Below, one piece after another: positions 1 through 5,834 of a stretch of 7,286 bases of DNA (position 1 is the stretch's first letter; every line of letters begins with the position of its first letter). The DNA lies in the NCBI GenBank assembly GCA_022712075.1, contig JALAHE010000288.1, forward strand, positions 1-7,286. Reading direction: 5' to 3'. A program made the translations under genes and the position numbers. Under the pieces are notes generated by a model. That model was not told the origin of the DNA. It searched no databases and was given only the letters and a program-made list of their open reading frames with translations. Source of the DNA: Galactobacter sp. Lineage in GTDB: Bacteria > Actinomycetota > Actinomycetes > Actinomycetales > Micrococcaceae.

Positions 1-2
1 GC

Positions 3-101
3 GTCGACAAGACGCGCCACGGCTCGTCCCTGCGGCTCGTGGGCGTCTCCGGCGCGGGGGCGCAGGGGGCCGAGCGGGGCGAGGGTCCCGAGGCGTCCTG
101 A
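3..101 (+). CDS. C-terminal end of an unidentified protein (possibly 3-dehydroquinate synthase), partial
   Basis: Only the last 32 codons and a TGA stop are in the window; the gene starts upstream of it. Coding is supported by the third positions: all but one of the 32 sense codons end in G or C in this frame, and the other two frames do not show this. The peptide begins VDKTRHGSSLRLV and ends GEGPEAS. The DK-TR-G-LR-V spacing and the late EGP resemble the tail of actinobacterial AroB (shikimate pathway, DK(K)TR.G.LRFV...EGP), but the match is short and one conserved Lys would be missing, so the identity is a guess. The stop lies 183 bases before the next gene, which has its own promoter, so the two are probably not one operon. 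Confidence 0.5.
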   Translation, partial: VDKTRHGSSLRLVGVSGAGAQGAERGEGPEAS

Positions 102-188
102 GCCACGCGGCGGTGCCCGGGCGGGATCGGCGCGGTGGTCCCGCGGCCGTCGGGGAATCCGTCCCGGGCGGAACGCGGCGGCCCCGGG

Positions 189-194
189 TAGACT
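189..194 (+). promoter_or_regulatory. Putative -10 box (TAGACT) of the first MFS gene
   Basis: TAGACT fits the actinobacterial sigma-A -10 pattern TANNNT and sits in a short less GC-rich patch (GTAGACTAAG). Transcription would start near 201, giving a leader of about 84 nt before the GTG at 285. No convincing -35 element is seen 16-19 bases upstream, where the sequence is G/C only. The same hexamer recurs at 2735-2740 before the peptidase gene, which makes it more believable. The rest of 102-188 holds short GC-rich inverted segments without a T tract, so no clear terminator for the upstream gene is visible. Confidence 0.45.
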
Positions 195-216
195 AAGCCG
201 GTCATCCTAGGGTCCG

Positions 217-264
217 GTGCGACGGGAGGCAGGGACGTCGCACGCCGGGCATTCCTGTGCCCGG
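217..264 (+). promoter_or_regulatory. Structured leader: two tandem hairpins before the first MFS gene
   Basis: Two perfect stems lie between the predicted transcription start and the Shine-Dalgarno. Hairpin 1 pairs GTGCGACG (217-224) with CGTCGCAC (236-243), 8 bp, with an 11-nt purine-rich loop that contains GGAGG (225-229). Hairpin 2 pairs CCGGGCA (245-251) with TGCCCGG (258-264), 7 bp, with a 6-nt loop. An alternative pairing, ATTCC (251-255) with GGAAT (265-269), would compete with hairpin 2. The true Shine-Dalgarno at 273-277 stays outside both stems. The structure may tune expression of the transporter, but I recognise no riboswitch class. In DNA this rich in GC, some such stems occur by chance. 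Confidence 0.35.
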
Positions 265-272
265 GGAATCTC

Positions 273-277
273 GGAGG
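273..277 (+). promoter_or_regulatory. Shine-Dalgarno GGAGG that fixes the GTG start at 285
   Basis: GGAGG ends seven bases before the GTG at 285. It is the strongest ribosome-binding site in the window and supports a GTG rather than an ATG start for this transporter. Confidence 0.75.
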
Positions 278-284
278 TCCTTTC

Positions 285-1661
285 GTGGCCCAGTCCTCGC
301 CCGCCCCCGCGGGTCTTTCTTCCCTGCTCAAGGCCGCCGGGCCGAGCTATTTCCTCGTTTCAGCCCTCGCGCGGCTCCCGCTCTCGATGCTGGTCATCGG
401 TGCCCTCACGGCCGTCGTCGGGGTCTCGGGCAACGTGGCGGCCGGCGGCGCCGTCGCCGCGATCGCCGGCATCGGCGTGGCCGTCGGAGCCCCGCTGAGC
501 GGCCTCGCCTCGGATCGCTTTGGCCAACGCCCAACCCTGCTCGTCTCGGCCGCCCTGTACGTGGCGGCGCTCATTGCCTTCCTGCTCGCTGCCCCCGGGG
601 CAAGCGACGGCGTCACCCCGGCCCTCGCGCTGGCCGCCGCCGGTGCAGGAGTGGTGGTCCCGCAGGCGGGCCCCATGACCCGCGTGCGCTGGATCCGGCG
701 CTGGGCCGGGCGCCCCGAGGATGCCCGCTCCCTCGAGGCGGCCCAGGGTTATGAGTCGACCGTCGATGAGCTGAGTTTCGTCCTCGGCCCCGCCGCGGTC
801 GGCGTCATCGCCGCTCTCTGGGGCGGGACCGTCCCGCTGCTCGTGGCACTGGCCCTCACGGCGGTGTTCATCCCGTGGTTTGCCCTGCACCCCACCTCCG
901 CCTTCGGCGTCAGGGCTTCCGTGGCAACGGTTCCTGCCCAGGCGCAAGCTGGCACCGCTGCGCCGGACGCCGCCGACCCCGGGCCGGCAGGTTCGGACGT
1001 CGGCGCCGCGGCCTCGATGGGTGCTGACACCCCCGCGTCTCCCGCGTCCCCGCAGTCCGTCCCGTGGGAGCTCCTGGGACTTCTCCTGCTTGGCATGCTC
1101 AGCATCGGCTCCGTGTTCGGCTCGCTCGCCACGGTGTCCACTGCCCTCGCCGACGAGACGGGTCACCCCGGCACAGGCGGCCTCATCTACTCCACGCTGG
1201 GCCTGACCTCGGGCCTCGCGGCGCTGAGTGTGTCCCGCTGGCCGGCGCGCTGGAGCATCCAGGCCCGCTGGCTCGTGTGTGCCGCCGCGCTCCTGCCCGC
1301 CCTCGCGCTGCTGTGGCTCGCCACCGAGCCGTGGCACCTCGCCGTGGCGCTGCTGCTCGTGGGCGCGCCCATCGGCCCGGTCCTCGTGACGGTCTTCTCG
1401 GCGGCGGGCACCCGTACCCCGGCGCACCGCCTCGGCCTCGTCATGACGCTGCTCAGCGCTGGCATCACCCTGGGCACGTCGCTCGGCAATTGGCTCGGCG
1501 GGGAGCTCGCCCTCAGCGGCGGCCACGGCCTGGCGCTCTGGGTCACCTTCGGCTCCGGGGTGGCGCTCCTCCTGGCCGGGGCGCTCTTCGCTTGGGCCTC
1601 CGCGCGGCGCCAGCGGGGGAGTCAAGTACATGCCGTGGCGGACATGCACACCGTCTCGTAG
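285..1661 (+). CDS. MFS transporter, 12-helix type, substrate unknown
   Basis: A 458-residue inner-membrane permease of the major facilitator superfamily, a secondary transporter probably driven by protons. The GTG start is supported by GGAGG at 273-277. The first hydrophobic half spans about residues 20-200, with the family's motif A between helices 2 and 3 as GLASDRFGQR (73-82). A cytoplasmic stretch carries YESTVDELSFVLGPA (156-170), a DE..F..GP pattern seen in many uncharacterised actinobacterial MFS proteins. A hydrophilic Ala/Pro/Gly-rich loop (about 202-260) joins the halves, and a second hydrophobic half follows (about 261-438). The basic tail is ARRQRG. No residue betrays the substrate; export of a drug or metabolite is the usual guess for this group but cannot be shown here. 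The next gene begins 24 bases downstream but has its own -10 box. Confidence 0.88.
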   Translation: MAQSSPAPAGLSSLLKAAGPSYFLVSALARLPLSMLVIGALTAVVGVSGNVAAGGAVAAIAGIGVAVGAPLSGLASDRFGQRPTLLVSAALYVAALIAFLLAAPGASDGVTPALALAAAGAGVVVPQAGPMTRVRWIRRWAGRPEDARSLEAAQGYESTVDELSFVLGPAAVGVIAALWGGTVPLLVALALTAVFIPWFALHPTSAFGVRASVATVPAQAQAGTAAPDAADPGPAGSDVGAAASMGADTPASPASPQSVPWELLGLLLLGMLSIGSVFGSLATVSTALADETGHPGTGGLIYSTLGLTSGLAALSVSRWPARWSIQARWLVCAAALLPALALLWLATEPWHLAVALLLVGAPIGPVLVTVFSAAGTRTPAHRLGLVMTLLSAGITLGTSLGNWLGGELALSGGHGLALWVTFGSGVALLLAGALFAWASARRQRGSQVHAVADMHTVS

Positions 1662-1673
1662 CCTTCGGCTTGC

Positions 1674-1679
1674 TACCGT
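1674..1679 (+). promoter_or_regulatory. Putative -10 box (TACCGT) for a leaderless fabH mRNA
   Basis: TACCGT fits TANNNT, and its last T is 7 bases before the A of the fabH ATG at 1686, so transcription would begin at or next to the start codon. No GGAGG-like Shine-Dalgarno lies in the 24-base gap (CCTTCGGCTTGC precedes the box), which agrees with leaderless translation. The -35 region is not recognisable. Read-through from the upstream MFS gene is possible as well. Confidence 0.45.
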
Positions 1680-1685
1680 ACTGCC

Positions 1686-2639
1686 ATGACCATCCCCACT
1701 CCTCGTGGTTCGGCCCTTCTGGGCCTCGGCCACTTCCAGCCGAGCCACGTCATGACGAACCACGACATCGAGAAGCTCGTGGACACCAACGATGAGTGGA
1801 TACGTACGCGCACCGGCATCATCGAGCGCCGCATCGCCACCGACGCCGACGACACCACCACCATGGCCGTCGCCGCCGCCAAGATGGCACTCGAGGATGC
1901 GGGCGTCAGCGACGTCGACCTCGTCATCGTGGCCAGCACGACCTCGGACACGCGCAGCCCCAACGGCGCAGCGCGCGTGAGCGCCGAGCTGGGCTTCACG
2001 CGCCCCGCCGTCCTGGATATCAACACCGCCTGCTCCGGCTTCGAGTACGCCGTGGCGCTGGCCGATCAGTCGATCCGCGCCGGCGTGGCCGAGACGGCCC
2101 TCGTTATCGGCTCGGAGACGCTCTCCCGCGTCACCGATTGGACCGACCGCGCCACGTGCGTGCTCACGGCAGACGGCGCCGGCGCCGTGGTCCTCGGCGC
2201 GAGCGCCGAGCCCAAGGTCTCGCCCGTGCACTGGGGCTCCGTCCCGGAGATGGCCGACGCCGTCGTCGTGGAGGGCAACCCGCCCGTTTTCTCGCAGAAC
2301 GGCCGCAACGTCATGCGCTGGGCGCTGACCGCCTCGGTCAAGGAGGCCCAGGCCGTCATGGCCAAGGCCGGCGTCACGATGGACGACATCGACGTCCTGG
2401 CCTTCCACCAGGCGAACCTGCGCATCATCGAGCCCCTGGCCAAGGGCCTCGGCGCCGCCGAGCGCCACATCGTGCTGCACGACGTCGAGTACTCGGGCAA
2501 CACCTCGGCGGCCTCCGTGCCGCTGGCCCTGTCCAAGGCCTGGCACGCCGGCGAGCTGCCGCGCGGAGGCCGCGCCCTGCTTTTCGGCTTTGGCGGCGGC
2601 TTCACCTTTGCCGGCCAGGTGGTCGAGCTCCCGGCCTGA
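1686..2639 (+). CDS. fabH: Beta-ketoacyl-[acyl-carrier-protein] synthase III (FabH)
   Basis: A 317-residue cytosolic thiolase-fold enzyme. It condenses an acyl-CoA starter with malonyl-ACP to begin type II fatty-acid synthesis; in Gram-positive bacteria FabH often prefers branched starters, giving iso/anteiso lipids. The catalytic triad is visible: Cys116 in DINTACSGFEYA, His241 in FHQANLRI, and Asn272 in YSGNTSAASVPLAL. Other family marks are DEWIRTRTGIIERRI (36-50), DRATCVLTADGAGAVVL (154-170) and the C-terminal GFGGGFTFAG (301-310). The usual GDGAGA reads ADGAGA here, a mild change. Length is at the short end for the family (about 310-340). The ATG at 1686 is chosen because the -10 box ends just before it and the N-terminus lines up with the family. 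No fabD, acpP or fabF is beside it, so a stand-alone or secondary FabH is possible. An intrinsic terminator follows. Confidence 0.93.
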   Translation: MTIPTPRGSALLGLGHFQPSHVMTNHDIEKLVDTNDEWIRTRTGIIERRIATDADDTTTMAVAAAKMALEDAGVSDVDLVIVASTTSDTRSPNGAARVSAELGFTRPAVLDINTACSGFEYAVALADQSIRAGVAETALVIGSETLSRVTDWTDRATCVLTADGAGAVVLGASAEPKVSPVHWGSVPEMADAVVVEGNPPVFSQNGRNVMRWALTASVKEAQAVMAKAGVTMDDIDVLAFHQANLRIIEPLAKGLGAAERHIVLHDVEYSGNTSAASVPLALSKAWHAGELPRGGRALLFGFGGGFTFAGQVVELPA

Positions 2640-2661
2640 TCCGGGCACAGCACCCAACGGG

Positions 2662-2709
2662 ACAAGGGGCACGACGGCGCGTGGGCGCCGTCGTGCCCCT
2701 TGTTTTGTT
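2662..2709 (+). terminator. Strong intrinsic terminator after fabH
   Basis: A perfect 19-bp stem pairs 2662-2680 with 2685-2703 around a GTGG tetraloop (2681-2684). The stem core is GGGGCACGACGGCGC and its complement, and the 3' side runs into TGTTTTGTT. It begins 22 bases after the fabH stop. The T-rich side is downstream on the + strand only, and the other flank lacks a T tract for the opposite direction, so it acts on + strand transcripts. It separates fabH from the peptidase gene. Confidence 0.9.
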
Positions 2710-2734
2710 GGGCGGGCCGTGAGTGCCTCCCGCC

Positions 2735-2740
2735 TAGACT
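2735..2740 (+). promoter_or_regulatory. Putative -10 box (TAGACT) for a leaderless peptidase mRNA
   Basis: TAGACT is identical to the box at 189-194 and ends 8 bases before the ATG at 2748. Transcription would start at or one base before the start codon. It lies just after the fabH terminator, so the peptidase gene needs its own promoter here. No Shine-Dalgarno is seen before the ATG. The box also argues against a start upstream at 2700, which lies inside the terminator. Confidence 0.55.
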
Positions 2741-2747
2741 GTCGCTC

Positions 2748-4085
2748 ATGCCGACCCCCGAGACGCTTGCCCCCCGCGCCGCGCAGAGCCTCTCCGGATT
2801 GATCCGGATCCCCACCGTGTCCCGCCCCGAGGGCGAGCCGTATGACGCCGCCGCCTTCGACGCCCACGTCGAGGCCCTGGTCGCCGAGTTCCCGCTGCTC
2901 GCCGCCGCGTGCGAGCGGGAGACGATCGGCGCGCACGGGCAGTTCTGGCGCTGGCCGGGCACCGAGCCCGGCCGCGCGGTGGTGTTCATGGCGCATCAGG
3001 ACGTGGTGCCGGCGTTGCCGGGGGACGGGTGGAGCCGCGATCCGTTCTCGGGCGAGATCGCCGAGGGCCGAGTGCACGGCCGCGGCGCCCTGGACGACAA
3101 GGGCGACCTCGTCTGCACCCTGCTCGCCGCCGAGACGCTGCTCGAGGCTGGCTACGTGCCGGGCCCCGACGTCTACTTCTGCCTGGGGGACAACGAGGAG
3201 GTGGCCGGTTCCAGTGCGATCGCCATGGCGCAGCGCCTGGCCGAACGCGGGGTGCGCCCCGAGTTTGTCCTGGACGAGGGAGGCGCCGTGGCCGAGGAAG
3301 CCTTCCCTGGGGTGAAACGCCCGCAGGCCATGGTGGGGCTGGGGGAGAAGGGCCTGCTGAGCCTGCGCCTCACCGTGCGCTCGGACGGCGGCCACGCCTC
3401 CGCGCCGCCGCGCGTCGGCGCCGTCGACCGGCTCACGGCGGCGCTGGCCCGCCTGCGCCGCCGCCCGTTCCCCGCCCGCCTCACGCCCGTGACCGCCGGG
3501 CTCCTGGCCCAGCTGGGCTCGCGGGCCGGCGGCATCATGGCGCCGGTCCTGAGGGGCGTCGCGGCGGCCGGCCCGCTCGGCGCCGCGCTCCTGGCCCGGC
3601 TGGGCGGCGAGCCCGCCGCGCTGGTGCGCACCACGGTGGCCGTGACGCGCTTGGAGGGCTCCGAGGCGAACAATGTCCTGGCGGCGCGCGCGAGCGCCGT
3701 GCTCAACCTGCGCCTGGCCCCGTGGGACTCGGTCGACGGCGCCGTGGCGCGCCTGCGCCGCGTGATCCGCGACAAGCACGTGGAGCTGGAGATCCTCGAG
3801 TCGAACGAACCCTCGCCCGTGAGCGATCCGGCGGCAGCCCCGCTGGCCCTGCTGCGCGAGGCCTTGGCGGTGTCCCACCCGCACGCCGATCTTGCCCCCT
3901 ACGTCACGCTTGCCGCGACCGACGCTCGCCGCTTCCACTCCGTGAGCGAGAACGTCTACCGGCTCGCCCCGCTGGAGATGGACGCGGGGGAGCGCGGGCG
4001 GATCCACGGCGTGGACGAGTCGGTGCGCGTGGACGCCCTGGGCCGCGGGGTGCACTTCTACCGGGAGCTCTTCTCCCGCCTGTGA
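2748..4085 (+). CDS. M20-family metallopeptidase (CPS1/PM20D1-like carboxypeptidase or amidohydrolase)
   Basis: A 445-residue zinc hydrolase that cleaves a dipeptide, C-terminal peptide or N-acyl amino acid bond; the exact substrate cannot be read from sequence. All expected catalytic and metal positions are present: His83 and Asp85 in AHQDVVP, bridging Asp116 in GRGALDDKG, catalytic Glu150 and metal-binding Glu151 in DNEEVAGS, Asp176 in LDEGG, and His420 in RIHGVDES. The lid/dimerisation domain starts near GLGEKGLLSLRLTVRSDGGH (197-216) and the fold returns to the catalytic domain near ANNVLAARASAVLNLRL (307-323). TDARRF...NVYRLAP (391-408) matches the carboxypeptidase S/PM20D1 branch. There is no signal peptide, so it should be cytosolic. 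The ATG at 2748 is preferred over the in-frame upstream codon at 2700, which falls in the terminator and would add a 16-residue non-family stretch. Confidence 0.9.
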   Translation: MPTPETLAPRAAQSLSGLIRIPTVSRPEGEPYDAAAFDAHVEALVAEFPLLAAACERETIGAHGQFWRWPGTEPGRAVVFMAHQDVVPALPGDGWSRDPFSGEIAEGRVHGRGALDDKGDLVCTLLAAETLLEAGYVPGPDVYFCLGDNEEVAGSSAIAMAQRLAERGVRPEFVLDEGGAVAEEAFPGVKRPQAMVGLGEKGLLSLRLTVRSDGGHASAPPRVGAVDRLTAALARLRRRPFPARLTPVTAGLLAQLGSRAGGIMAPVLRGVAAAGPLGAALLARLGGEPAALVRTTVAVTRLEGSEANNVLAARASAVLNLRLAPWDSVDGAVARLRRVIRDKHVELEILESNEPSPVSDPAAAPLALLREALAVSHPHADLAPYVTLAATDARRFHSVSENVYRLAPLEMDAGERGRIHGVDESVRVDALGRGVHFYRELFSRL

Positions 4086-4142
4086 TCGTGGCTGTGCGCG
4101 CGGCCCTCCGTGCGGCTGGCCGCGGGCGGCAACAAACGCCTC

Positions 4143-4169
4143 TTCTTTGGTGAGAAGGGCTGTTTCTTT
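4143..4169 (+). repeat. Direct TTCTTT repeats 21 bp apart upstream of the DHA2-type MFS gene
   Basis: TTCTTT occurs at 4143-4148 and 4164-4169, two helical turns apart. It lies inside the only AT-richer stretch of the 109-base gap between the peptidase and the next transporter. The same stretch has an imperfect inverted repeat, GGTGAGA (4149-4155) with TTTCACC (4167-4173), one G-T pair included. Either could be a regulator site upstream of the -10 box at 4183, but no regulator gene is in the window and neither matches a site I know. A 7-bp GC hairpin at 4099-4124 without a T tract is the only terminator-like element after the peptidase gene. Confidence 0.25.
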
Positions 4170-4182
4170 CACCCCGTCAAGG

Positions 4183-4188
4183 TAGATT
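4183..4188 (+). promoter_or_regulatory. Putative -10 box (TAGATT) for a leaderless DHA2-type MFS mRNA
   Basis: TAGATT fits TANNNT, and its last T lies 7 bases before the G of the GTG at 4195, the same geometry as at 1674-1679 and nearly that at 2735-2740. The bases between the box and the GTG (TCAGCG) are not a Shine-Dalgarno, and the purine run AAGG at 4179-4182 is too far away to be a good one. Leaderless translation from GTG is therefore the simplest reading. Confidence 0.5.
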
Positions 4189-4194
4189 TCAGCG

Positions 4195-5671
4195 GTGATT
4201 CGCTCCCAGGCCTCGTCCCCGCGCGCCGGCAACGCCGTCCCGTACTCAGTGGTCTCTGCCGTCGTGGGCGCGCTCGTGCTGGTCGAGCTGACCTCCGGCG
4301 TGCTGCAGGGCTACTACACGCCGCTGCTCACCGACATCGCCCGCGCCCTCGGCATCACCGACGCCGACGTCACCTGGCTCGAGGCCGTGCAGCTTGCGGT
4401 CTCCGCTCTCACCGTCCCGCTGCTCGCGGCGGCCGGCGATCGCGTGGGCCACCGCAGGGTGCTCATCATCTCCTCCGTCGTCACGGCGGCCGCCTCGTGG
4501 GCGCTGCTCGCGACCGCGGGCCCCCGCCCTGTTCTTTGTTGCCTGGGCCCTGCAGGGCCTGTACGCCGTCTGGCTCCCGGCGGAGATCGCGCTGATCCAC
4601 ACTCGCGCCAGGGCGCATGGGGCGCCGGGTGCCGTGACGCGCCGCGCCGCCGGCCTGCTCGTCGGGGCGCTGGAGCTCGGCGTGATCGTGGGCGCGCTGG
4701 CGGGCGGTCATCTCATCACCTTGACGGGGAACCTGCGCCTAACGCTGGCGATCCCGGCCATCGTCACGACGCTGTGCGTCGGCGTGATTTTGCTCTGGGT
4801 CAAGGACCCGGCGCCGGCGGCCGCCGCTGCGGGGGAGGGCGCCGCCGAGCGCGAGCGCCGCCGCGGAGACGTGGCCGGCGCGAGCCTGCTCGCCCTCACG
4901 ATCGCCGCGCTCATGGGCGCCCTCTCGCTCCTGCGCGTGCAGGGGCTTGGCTGGCCCGTCCTCGCGTTTGTGGCCGTGGCCCTCGTGCTCGGCTACCTCT
5001 TTGCCCGGCAGGAGCTGCGCCACACGAACCCCACCCTCGACCTGCGGGTGCTCGGCACCCGGCGCCAGGGCCCCGTGCAGCTCACGGCCTTCCTCTTCGG
5101 CGCCTCGGTGCTTGGCGCGCAGGCGCCGCTCTCGACCTTCGCGAGGACCGATCCCTCGGTGTCCGGCCACGGCCTGGGCCTCAGCTCGGGCCAGGCCTCC
5201 TACGTCATCGGCGCGTACGTTCTCTCGCTCGCGATCGGCGCGCTGGCCCTCGGCCCGCTCACGAAGCGCGTGGCCCTGCGTGACGCGCTCATCGCCGGAG
5301 CCCTGCTCACGGCGCTCGGCTACGCGTTGTTCCTGCCCAATCACGCCTCGCTCGCCGGTGTCATCGCCAACATGGTGATCGCCGGCGTGGGCTCCGGACT
5401 GCTGGTGGCGGCCCTTCCGCCCGCGGCCGCCGCTGCCGCTCCGCCGGAGCGCACGGGCATGGCCACGGGTGCCACGAACGCCATCAAGACCCTGGGCGGC
5501 GCGTTTGCCTCCGCCGTCTTCGGCCTGGCGCTGGCGCACGGCGGCGCAGGCACCGACGGCTCAGCCCCGCTCTCGGGCTACCTCACGGTGTGGTCGATCT
5601 GCGCCGGCACCTCGCTCGTGGCGGCGCTGCTCCTGCTGCGCGTTCCGCGGGGATCGCTGCAGGACGCCTGA
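4195..5671 (+). pseudogene. DHA2-type (14-helix) MFS drug exporter, frameshifted
   Basis: Read with one base removed, this gives a 491-residue proton-driven multidrug-type efflux permease, full length for the 14-helix DHA2 group. The first part is in the frame of 4195: LTDIARALGITDADVTWLEA (45-64), then motif A as GDRVGHRRVL (81-90). After ...SWALLATAGP (to residue 110) the family sequence continues one base later as ALFFVAWALQGLYAVW, then WVKDPAP, NPTLDLRVLG, and a DHA2-like C-terminal half with GSGLLVAALPPAAAAAAPPE and TGMATGATNAIKTLGGAFA. The shift falls at the C5 run 4521-4525: removing one C restores a single frame to the TGA at 5669-5671. As written, translation from 4195 runs on in a wrong Arg/Gly/Pro-rich frame to a stop near 5283. 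No other damage is seen, so a very recent mutation or a sequencing/assembly error is likelier than an old pseudogene. Confidence 0.85.
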
Positions 5672-5695
5672 GCGACCCACGGCGGGCACACCGGC

Positions 5696-5749
5696 CGGGG
5701 TCCCAGCGACTGCAAGGGTCTCAGCGCTCGCAGGGCCGCCGGGACCCCG
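5696..5749 (+). other. Long-range GC stem-loop after the DHA2-type MFS gene
   Basis: CGGGGTCCC (5696-5704) pairs perfectly with GGGACCCCG (5741-5749), 9 bp, enclosing 36 bases in which CTGC (5710-5713) can pair with GCAG (5730-5733). A short competing hairpin, CCCCG (5745-5749) with CGGGG (5753-5757), uses the same 3' arm. No T tract follows directly, so it is at best a weak or Rho-assisted terminator or a 3'-end stabiliser. Confidence 0.3.
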
Positions 5750-5761
5750 CGCCGGGGCCAT

Positions 5762-5775
5762 CGAGGGCGCCCTCG
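5762..5775. other. Perfect 14-bp palindrome CGAGGGC/GCCCTCG
   Basis: CGAGGGC at 5762-5768 is followed at once by its reverse complement. As RNA it would form a stem with little loop, and ATTTT occurs about 16 bases later (5791-5795), too far for a standard intrinsic terminator. It may be part of the 3' end of the DHA2-type transcript or a chance GC palindrome. Confidence 0.2.
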
Positions 5776-5800
5776 GCGCCAGCCTGCACAATTTTCGCTG

Positions 5801-5820
5801 CGCGTGATGTGCATCACGCG
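5801..5820. promoter_or_regulatory. CRP/GlxR-type binding site upstream of the MHS permease
   Basis: A perfect 9-bp inverted repeat, CGCGTGATG-TG-CATCACGCG, contains GTGA-N6-TCAC (5804-5817), the core recognised by CRP-family cAMP receptors, including actinobacterial Crp and GlxR. Its centre (about 5810.5) lies 117 bases before the ATG at 5928 and 30 bases before the end of the possible -10 box at 5835-5840, a position suited to activation at the promoter. Catabolite control of a carbon-source importer would fit. The match to the CRP core is exact; the regulator itself is not in the window. Confidence 0.7.
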
Positions 5821-5834
5821 AGTTTGTGGCATGC

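Noticed and set aside
217..264. Guanidine-II (mini-ykkC) riboswitch, because two hairpins precede a transporter
   Set aside because: That class has short ACGR tetraloops on both hairpins; the loops here are 11 and 6 nt and do not match.
965..1065. Ala/Pro/Gly-rich stretch of the first MFS protein as an inserted repeat or frameshift
   Set aside because: The frame is unbroken, G/C third positions continue and no repeat unit is seen; it is the usual variable loop between the two halves of the permease.
2700..2747. Longer N-terminus for the M20 peptidase starting at 2700
   Set aside because: The start codon would lie in the 3' arm and T tract of the fabH terminator and upstream of the -10 box; the added 16 residues match nothing in the family.
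4099..4124. GC hairpin CGCGGCC/GGCCGCG as the peptidase terminator
   Set aside because: Only 7 bp with a 12-base loop and no T tract (GGGCGGCAACAAAC follows); too weak to call an intrinsic terminator.
360..4232. A 1290-residue open frame on the - strand
   Set aside because: It runs antisense to three well-supported genes, has a monotonous Gly/Arg/Ala/His composition with no family motif, and is what high third-position GC produces on the opposite strand.
4522..5283. C-terminal part of the 4195 frame as a real 362-residue protein
   Set aside because: After about 4521 it turns into Arg/Gly/Pro/Ala-rich sequence without membrane helices, while the neighbouring frame carries the continuing DHA2-type transporter.
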